Source of the DNA: Gaiellales bacterium
GTDB lineage: Bacteria > Actinomycetota > Thermoleophilia > Gaiellales > F1-60-MAGs149
DNA length: 5,280 nt
NCBI GenBank assembly: GCA_030831375.1
Contig: JAURLF010000016.1
Coordinates: forward strand, 1 to 5,280
Direction of reading: 5' to 3'
Shown: in pieces, positions 1 to 5,280 of the stretch
Position numbering within the stretch: the stretch's first letter is position 1
Layout of the letters: the number at the start of each line of letters is the position of its first letter
Position numbers and translations under genes: made by a program
The notes under the pieces: model-generated
The model's database searches: none
What the model saw: the letters and a program-made list of their open reading frames with translations, nothing else
Told to the model about the DNA's origin: nothing

Positions 1-320
1 TCGAGAGCGAGGAGCAGCTCTTCACGCTCACGCTCGAGCAGGCCGAGGAGATCCTCGCCAAGCCGAAGGAGCGCCGCGGCCGCGGCGGCCAGCAGCAGAG
101 CCTGAGGGAGCTCGGGCCCGACCCCGAGACGGGCGGCACGATCACCCTGAAGGCGGGCCGTTACGGCCCCTACGTGACGGACGGCGAGACGAACGCGTCG
201 GTGCCGAAGGACGTGCTGCCCGATGCGGTCACGCCCCAGATGGCGGCGCAGCTCCTCGCCGAGCGGCGCGCCAAGGGGCCGGCGAAGAAGAAGCGCGCGA
301 CCCGCAAGACAGCGGGCTAG
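1..320 (+). CDS. topA: DNA topoisomerase I (type IA), C-terminal end only
   Basis: This is the last 105 codons of a gene that begins left of the window; the reading frame starts at base 3 and ends at TAG (318-320). TopA relaxes negatively supercoiled DNA by single-strand cleavage. The catalytic toprim and tyrosine domains are outside the window. What is visible is the end of one C-terminal repeat (fragment residues 1-22) and a complete one (about 37-90): LGPDPETGG, then ITLKAGRYGPYVTDGE, then VTPQMAAQLL. This matches the glycine-rich TopA C-terminal repeat that replaces the zinc fingers of E. coli TopA in many actinobacteria. The protein finishes in a short Lys/Arg-rich tail (KKKRATRK), as is common in actinobacterial TopA and probably DNA-contacting. 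No terminator hairpin follows, and the next gene starts 20 bases later on the same strand. The family call is firm from the repeat alone, although no catalytic residue can be inspected. Confidence 0.9.
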   Translation, partial: ESEEQLFTLTLEQAEEILAKPKERRGRGGQQQSLRELGPDPETGGTITLKAGRYGPYVTDGETNASVPKDVLPDAVTPQMAAQLLAERRAKGPAKKKRATRKTAG

Positions 321-334
321 GCGCCCGCTACGCT
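306..334 (+). promoter_or_regulatory. Promoter candidate for a leaderless lipoprotein mRNA
   Basis: AAGACA (306-311, four of six matches to TTGACA) is followed by a 17-bp spacer and TACGCT (329-334, fitting TANNNT). Six bases then separate the -10 box from the ATG at 341, so transcription would begin at or next to the A of the start codon. No Shine-Dalgarno sequence precedes this ATG, which agrees with a leaderless transcript, a common form in actinobacteria. The boxes lie in the last codons and stop codon of topA and just after it. Start-site mapping would decide it. Confidence 0.5.
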
Positions 335-340
335 GGGCGC

Positions 341-757
341 ATGCGCCGCGCCCTCCCGCTGCTCGCCCTGGTCCTCGTGCTGGCCGGCTGCGGCGGCTCC
401 GGCGACGGGGCGGCGGACGCGGGCGGCCCGACGACGCTCCAGATCACGCTCTGGCCGGCCGGCGAGGGACAGGGCACGGCGATCACCGCCAGCCTCGACT
501 GCGATCCGCCTGCCGGCGACCTGCCCGACCCCGCCGCAGCCTGCGCCGCGCTCGCCGCCGACGCCGATGCGCTCGAGCCCGTGCCGGCGGACACGGCCTG
601 CACGATGCTCTACGGCGGGCCCGAGGAGGCGCGGATCACCGGCACCCTGGACGGGGCTCCGGTCGAGGCGCGGCTGTCGCGCGTCGACGGCTGCAACATC
701 GACCGCTGGCAGCGCCTCCTGCCCGTGCTGCCCGCCTACGAGCCGGTGCCCCTGTAG
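341..757 (+). CDS. Small lipoprotein with a subtilisin-inhibitor (SSI)-like domain
   Basis: A 138-residue protein with a lipoprotein signal: Arg2-Arg3, a Leu/Ala/Val core (4-14) and a lipobox L-A-G-C ending at Cys17, followed by a Gly/Ser/Asp-rich linker (18-30). The mature protein should be lipid-anchored on the outer face of the membrane. The domain at about 31-131 has exactly four cysteines (54, 68, 87, 118). Their spacing closely follows Streptomyces subtilisin inhibitor (SSI), whose disulfides are Cys35-Cys50 and Cys71-Cys101. Other matches are DCDPPAG, the DPAAACAAL helix, CTMLYGGP, ITGTLDG and DGCNI. SSI has C-P-M-V-Y at its reactive site (P1 Met73); here C87-T-M-L-Y puts Met89 at P1 and Leu90 at P1'. 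Inhibition of a serine protease is inferred; a structural or sensor role is possible. The ATG was chosen because it gives a complete signal peptide and sits six bases after a -10 box. The gene converges on the dehydrogenase gene, with three bases between stop codons. Confidence 0.75.
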   Translation: MRRALPLLALVLVLAGCGGSGDGAADAGGPTTLQITLWPAGEGQGTAITASLDCDPPAGDLPDPAAACAALAADADALEPVPADTACTMLYGGPEEARITGTLDGAPVEARLSRVDGCNIDRWQRLLPVLPAYEPVPL

Positions 758-761
758 GGGC
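748..761. terminator. Small hairpin over two convergent stop codons
   Basis: GCCCC (748-752), loop TGTA, GGGGC (757-761). The five-pair all-GC stem includes the last base of the lipoprotein stop (755-757) and reaches the first base of the dehydrogenase stop (761-763). It reads the same on both strands, so it could act as a bidirectional stop. The stem is short and there is no T-tract, so it is only a candidate, but it is the only structure seen between these two genes. Confidence 0.3.
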
Positions 762-1921
762 TAGCGCGCCTCGATCGCCCAGGCCGCGCGGTACGCGCCG
801 AGCACGTCGTCCGCGGTCCAGCGGTGCGGGGCCACCGTGATGAAGTAGTCCTCCATCGCCGCCTCGGCGAGCGCGGGCAGCGCGTCCTCCTCGACGCCGG
901 TCGAGCGCAGTGTCGGGAAGCCGATCTCCCGCAGCAGCGCCCGGACGGCGGCGACGGCGCGGGAGCCGTCGCCGCGGCCCTCGCCGGGCCAGCCCATCGC
1001 GTCGGCGATGCGGTCGAAGAGCTCCGGCTCGGCGGTGCGGTCGACGTCCATCGTCTCGGCCAGGATCAGGCCGATCGTGAGGCCGTGCGGCAGGCCGTAG
1101 CGCCCGCCGATCGCCTGGGCGATCGAGTGCTCCGAGCCGCAGTCGGAGATGTTCATGCAGAGGCCGCCGAGGAGCGAGCAGGCGGCCATCCGCGAGCGCG
1201 CGCCCGCGTCCGACCCGTCGGCGATCGCCGCGGGCAGGGCCTCGACGCCGTAGCGGATCGACTCGAAGGCGATGCCGTTGCCGATCGGGGTGCGCGCGAC
1301 GACGGCGACGGCGGCGATCGCCTGCGCGATCGCGTCGACGCCGGCGTACATCGTGGGTGCGGGGGGCAGGCCGTGGGTCAGCGCGGGATCGACGATGGCG
1401 TGGCGGGCCCGCACCGTCGGGTGCGCGATGCCGGCCTTGAGGTGCGTCTCGGAGTCGGTCACGACGATGCCGCCCGAGACCTCCGAGCCCGTGCCCGACG
1501 TGGTCGGCACGGTCACGAACAGGGTCGGCCAGTCCCGGTGCTCGGCCCGGCCCGCCGCCCAGTCGGCGTACGGCTGGCCGCTGCCGTGCACGAGCCGCGC
1601 GGCCTTCGCGGTGTCCATCGCGGAGCCGCCGCCGATCGCCACGATCGCGTCGGCGCCCGCGTCGACGATGGCCTGCGCGCAGGCGGCGACGTCGTCGGTC
1701 GTCGGTTCGCCCGGCTCCTTGACCCACTGCGCGACGGCGCCCGGCGCCTGTGCGAGCGCCGCCTCGATCGCGGGGTGCCCGACCATCGCGCGGTCGATCA
1801 CCGCCACCGTGCTCGACGCGCCCTCCGCGGCGAGGACCTCCGGCAGGCGCGCGATCTCGCCGTCGCCGAAGCGGACCTTGATGGGCAGGTGGTTGCCGAA
1901 GGGCGCGAGCGGCTCGAGCAT
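761..1921 (-). CDS. Iron-type (group III) alcohol dehydrogenase
   Basis: This 386-residue protein has the usual length of group III metal-dependent dehydrogenases, cytoplasmic NAD(P)-linked enzymes that interconvert alcohols or hydroxyacids with carbonyls. Visible motifs are the dinucleotide-binding GGGSAMDTAKA (97-107), TTSGTGSE (140-147), GVDAIAQAI (194-202) and EHSIAQAIGGRYGLPHG (264-280). By alignment with E. coli lactaldehyde reductase FucO (metal ligands Asp196, His200, His263, His277), Asp196, His265 and His279 are kept. Gln200 stands in a ligand position, and Gln269 replaces the second His of the H-x3-H motif. Some family branches also carry D-A-L-T-Q here, so this suggests a subfamily, not proven loss of activity. 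The ATG has AGGAG (1933-1929) seven bases upstream. The gene lies downstream of lon on the same strand, but behind a strong hairpin, so it is probably transcribed separately; no convincing promoter was found in the gap. The substrate cannot be told. Maleylacetate reductase is less likely because that family has a different segment here (typically N-A-L-A-H). Confidence 0.88.
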   Translation of the reverse strand: MLEPLAPFGNHLPIKVRFGDGEIARLPEVLAAEGASSTVAVIDRAMVGHPAIEAALAQAPGAVAQWVKEPGEPTTDDVAACAQAIVDAGADAIVAIGGGSAMDTAKAARLVHGSGQPYADWAAGRAEHRDWPTLFVTVPTTSGTGSEVSGGIVVTDSETHLKAGIAHPTVRARHAIVDPALTHGLPPAPTMYAGVDAIAQAIAAVAVVARTPIGNGIAFESIRYGVEALPAAIADGSDAGARSRMAACSLLGGLCMNISDCGSEHSIAQAIGGRYGLPHGLTIGLILAETMDVDRTAEPELFDRIADAMGWPGEGRGDGSRAVAAVRALLREIGFPTLRSTGVEEDALPALAEAAMEDYFITVAPHRWTADDVLGAYRAAWAIEAR

Positions 1922-1960
1922 GGGACCTCTCCTCGTCGGTGCGGGGGGGAGGCTAGACGA

Positions 1961-1989
1961 TCCTGCCGCCGCCTCGGGCGGCGGCAGGA
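1961..1989 (-). terminator. Rho-independent-type terminator after lon
   Basis: A perfect 13-bp inverted repeat (TCCTGCCGCCGCC, 1961-1973; GGCGGCGGCAGGA, 1977-1989) with a three-base loop. On the minus strand it starts seven bases after the lon stop codon and is followed by TCGTCTAGCC, only a weak T-tract, as is usual in very GC-rich actinobacteria. The position argues for termination of lon. The structure is symmetrical but nothing on the plus strand ends here. Confidence 0.8.
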
Positions 1990-1996
1990 CCGCAGC

Positions 1997-4348
<2,352 letters not shown>

Positions 4349-4382
4349 GGGGCTGCTCCGGGGAAAGGGACGATCAGGGCGA

Positions 4383-4410
4383 AGTCAATATCTACTGGTA
4401 AGGCACTCAA
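4383..4410 (-). repeat. Tandem TTGA-type boxes in the lon leader
   Basis: On the minus strand TTGAGT (4410-4405) and TTGACT (4388-4383) are in the same orientation with 22 bp from start to start, about two helical turns. They lie in the AT-rich island, just at and after the predicted lon -10 element. TTGAGT is also one half of the HspR operator (HAIR), but the inverted second half is not present at the right spacing. They could be operator half-sites or chance matches in AT-rich DNA. Confidence 0.3.
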
Positions 4411-4434
4411 CGTTTCTTAGCCTATCGCTATTCC
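4409..4434 (-). promoter_or_regulatory. Sigma-R/sigma-H-type promoter candidate for lon
   Basis: Reading the minus strand, GGAAT (4434-4430, within a longer GGGGGAAT) is followed by exactly 18 bases and then GTT (4411-4409, as CGTTGA). This is the form GGAAT-N18/19-GTT recognised by Streptomyces SigR and mycobacterial SigH, ECF sigma factors released from a redox-sensitive anti-sigma factor under thiol-oxidative or heat stress. Transcription would start near 4400, giving a leader of about 50 bases before the GTG. As I recall, lon is reported in the Streptomyces SigR regulon, which makes the match biologically sensible. No good TTGACA/TATAAT pair was found for lon in this region. The -35 element overlaps the left arm of a palindrome at 4432-4446. 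Confidence 0.55.
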
Positions 4435-4476
4435 CCCGGCGGGGGATGTGTCGACACGCACCGGCAACCCTAGGGT
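4432..4476. promoter_or_regulatory. Cluster of three perfect palindromes, possible operators
   Basis: Three perfect palindromes follow one another: TCCCCCG-G-CGGGGGA (4432-4446, 7-bp arms around one base), GTGTCGACAC (4448-4457) and ACCCTAGGGT (4467-4476). Their centres are at about 4439, 4452.5 and 4471.5. The first overlaps the -35 element of the lon promoter candidate, so a protein bound there could block or help lon transcription. They differ in sequence, so they are not copies of one operator. Binding by a dimeric regulator is inference, and GC-rich palindromes also arise by chance. Confidence 0.35.
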
Positions 4477-4598
4477 GGGCGGGTGCGCCCGGTCGCGGGA
4501 TCACCGCCGACCCGGCACCCGCCAGCGACCGGACGGGGGGTCGCGGCGGGGGCCGGCGGCCCGGCCCGAGGTCGGCGATCCCCGATCGTCCGCGCCGC

Positions 4599-4627
4599 TT
4601 GCATTTGCGATGGACAAGGACGACAAT
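4599..4627 (+). promoter_or_regulatory. Promoter candidate for the CoxG-like gene
   Basis: TTGCAT (4599-4604), a 17-bp spacer and GACAAT (4622-4627, four of six matches to TATAAT) form a sigma-70-like pair in a small AT-richer patch. Transcription from about 4634 would give a leader of about 50 bases containing the ribosome-binding site. The -35 box is weak (three of six), but no better pair was found in the 200 bases before the gene. Confidence 0.4.
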
Positions 4628-4672
4628 CGCCCTCCCGGCCGGGCGGTTCCCCCGCGGCGCCGGGACCGACAG

Positions 4673-4677
4673 AGGAG
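4673..4677 (+). promoter_or_regulatory. Ribosome-binding site that sets the CoxG-like start
   Basis: AGGAG is six bases before the ATG at 4684. It decides between this start and an in-frame GTG at 4483, which would add 67 residues of low-complexity Pro/Gly/Arg sequence not seen in the family. Confidence 0.8.
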
Positions 4678-4683
4678 CACGAG

Positions 4684-5271
4684 ATGGGGATCGTGATCGA
4701 GAACGAGTTCACGGTGGCCGCGTCCCCCGCGGACACCTACGCGCTGATGACCGACGTCGAGCGCGTCGCGCCCTGCATCCCCGGCGCCCAGATCACGGGC
4801 CGTCGCGACGACGGCTCGTTCGACGCGCTCGTGACGATGAAGATGGGCCCGATGAGCCTGTCCTACAAGGGGCAGATCGAGATCGTCGAGCAGGACGACG
4901 CGAGCCGCACCGCGGTGATGCGCGCGAAGGCGACGGAGGCCCGCGGCCAGGGCACCGCGCAGGCCACCCTGACCATGCAGATCACCGAGGCGGACGGCGG
5001 CGCGGCCAGCCAGGTCGCGGTCGGCTCGGACATCCTCGTCACGGGGCGGGTGGCCCAGATGGGGCGCGGCATCATGACGGATGTCGCCGGCAAGATGATC
5101 GGTGAGATGGCGAAGGCGATGGAGGCGACGCTCGTCGCCGGCGCGGAGGCGAAGGCGCGCGGCGAGGAGCCGCCGCCGACCGTCGCCGCGGAGGCGCCGT
5201 CGGCCGTCGGCATCGCCGCCGACGTGACCAAGGCGAAGATCAAGGGCCTCTTCGGAGGCGGCAAGGACTGA
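4684..5271 (+). CDS. coxG: CoxG-like SRPBCC protein (CO dehydrogenase subunit G family)
   Basis: A 195-residue protein whose first 145 residues form one SRPBCC (START/Bet v1-like) domain of the CoxG type. Family motifs are FTVAASPADTYALMTDVERV (9-28), APCIPGA (29-35), MKMGPMSLSYKG (52-63), EARGQGTAQATLTM (85-98) and the hallmark TGRVAQMGRGIMTDVAGKMI (120-139). A Pro/Ala/Glu-rich linker (about 150-173) leads to a lysine-containing amphipathic tail ending in LFGGGKD, possibly a membrane-contact helix. CoxG proteins accompany aerobic Mo-Cu CO dehydrogenase and related molybdenum hydroxylases. Work on mycobacterial CoxG indicates that it binds menaquinone and carries it between membrane and enzyme. 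No signal peptide is seen, so it should act on the cytoplasmic side. The ATG is supported by AGGAG six bases upstream. Only nine bases follow the stop, so a downstream coxMSL-type operon cannot be checked. Homologues also occur away from CO dehydrogenase genes, so the symbol marks the family, not proven CO oxidation. Confidence 0.87.
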   Translation: MGIVIENEFTVAASPADTYALMTDVERVAPCIPGAQITGRRDDGSFDALVTMKMGPMSLSYKGQIEIVEQDDASRTAVMRAKATEARGQGTAQATLTMQITEADGGAASQVAVGSDILVTGRVAQMGRGIMTDVAGKMIGEMAKAMEATLVAGAEAKARGEEPPPTVAAEAPSAVGIAADVTKAKIKGLFGGGKD

Positions 5272-5280
5272 CACACGAGA

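Larger units (their letters stand above)
4349..4683. other. Divergent intergenic region between lon and the CoxG-like gene
   Basis: These 335 bases hold no convincing gene. From left to right they contain the lon ribosome-binding site (CGGAG, 4356-4360 on the minus strand), an AT-rich island (about 4381-4432, roughly 60% A+T against about 25-30% around it), the lon promoter candidate, three palindromes (4432-4476), a featureless GC-rich stretch (about 4490-4595), a rightward promoter candidate (4599-4627) and the ribosome-binding site of the CoxG-like gene. Frames stay open across the right half only because the GC content is high; third-position GC bias weakens there. Confidence 0.75.

Noticed and set aside
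223..840. A 205-codon plus-strand frame over the end of topA and the lipoprotein gene
   Set aside because: It is in another frame from both supported genes, is extremely Arg/Ala/Pro-rich and shows no motif; it is a shadow of the real coding frames.
1950..1955. TAGCCT on the minus strand as a -10 box for the dehydrogenase gene
   Set aside because: The region 17 bases upstream reads CCCGAG, with no likeness to a -35 box, and the site lies directly against the terminator stem.
4391..4410. A full HspR operator (HAIR, TTGAGT-N7-ACTCAA) upstream of lon
   Set aside because: Only one half-site is present (minus strand 4410-4405); the sequence seven bases later (CAGTAG) does not match the inverted half.
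4489..4532. Inverted repeat CCGGTCGC ... GCGACCGG
   Set aside because: The 8-bp arms are separated by 28 bases and cannot be extended. Such GC-only repeats are expected by chance here, and it is not next to a gene end.
4483..4683. An upstream GTG start in frame with the CoxG-like gene, six bases after TAGGGT (4471-4476), resembling a leaderless start
   Set aside because: The extra 67 residues are low-complexity Pro/Gly/Arg sequence with weakened third-position GC bias and no family match. The ATG at 4684 has a good ribosome-binding site and begins exactly at the CoxG domain. No -35 box is found at a proper distance from TAGGGT.
4448..4736. Short open frames on both strands in the divergent gap (plus 4448-4696, minus 4470-4736)
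   Set aside because: No ribosome-binding site, no recognisable domain and Arg/Pro/Gly-rich translations typical of chance frames in GC-rich DNA; both run into the CoxG-like gene in a wrong frame.

Overview
The window is very GC-rich (by eye well over 70%), with codons that nearly always end in G or C, a GTG start, short gaps between genes and weak T-tracts. This suggests a high-GC actinomycete. The style of the proteins (a TopA with glycine-rich C-terminal repeats, a CoxG-type protein, a small lipid-anchored inhibitor-like protein) would fit the Thermoleophilia/Solirubrobacterales side of Actinomycetota, but that placement is inference.

Layout. At the left edge (1-320, +) is the 3' end of a type IA DNA topoisomerase gene (topA). 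Twenty bases later a small lipoprotein gene (341-757, +) begins. It appears to be leaderless, driven by a promoter inside the end of topA. Its protein has the cysteine layout and reactive-site region of Streptomyces subtilisin inhibitor. It converges on an iron-type alcohol dehydrogenase gene (761-1921, -), with three bases between the two stop codons and a small hairpin over both. Behind a 75-bp gap with a perfect 13-bp terminator stem lies a complete ATP-dependent Lon protease gene (1997-4348, -), with all catalytic residues at E. coli-like positions.

A 335-bp divergent intergenic region (4349-4683) follows. It holds an AT-rich island, a lon promoter candidate of the sigma-R/sigma-H type (GGAAT-N18-GTT), a cluster of three perfect palindromes and a separate promoter candidate for the rightward gene. 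That gene (4684-5271, +) encodes a CoxG-like SRPBCC protein, the accessory protein usually found with aerobic carbon monoxide dehydrogenase or related molybdenum hydroxylases. No hydroxylase subunit lies inside the window.

The genes are mostly independent housekeeping or accessory units rather than one pathway. The most informative points are the likely thiol-stress control of lon, the membrane-tethered SSI-like protein, the altered metal-site residues in the alcohol dehydrogenase, and the CoxG gene at the edge, which predicts a CO dehydrogenase-type cluster to the right. I found no RNA gene, CRISPR array, insertion sequence or clearly new multi-gene system.
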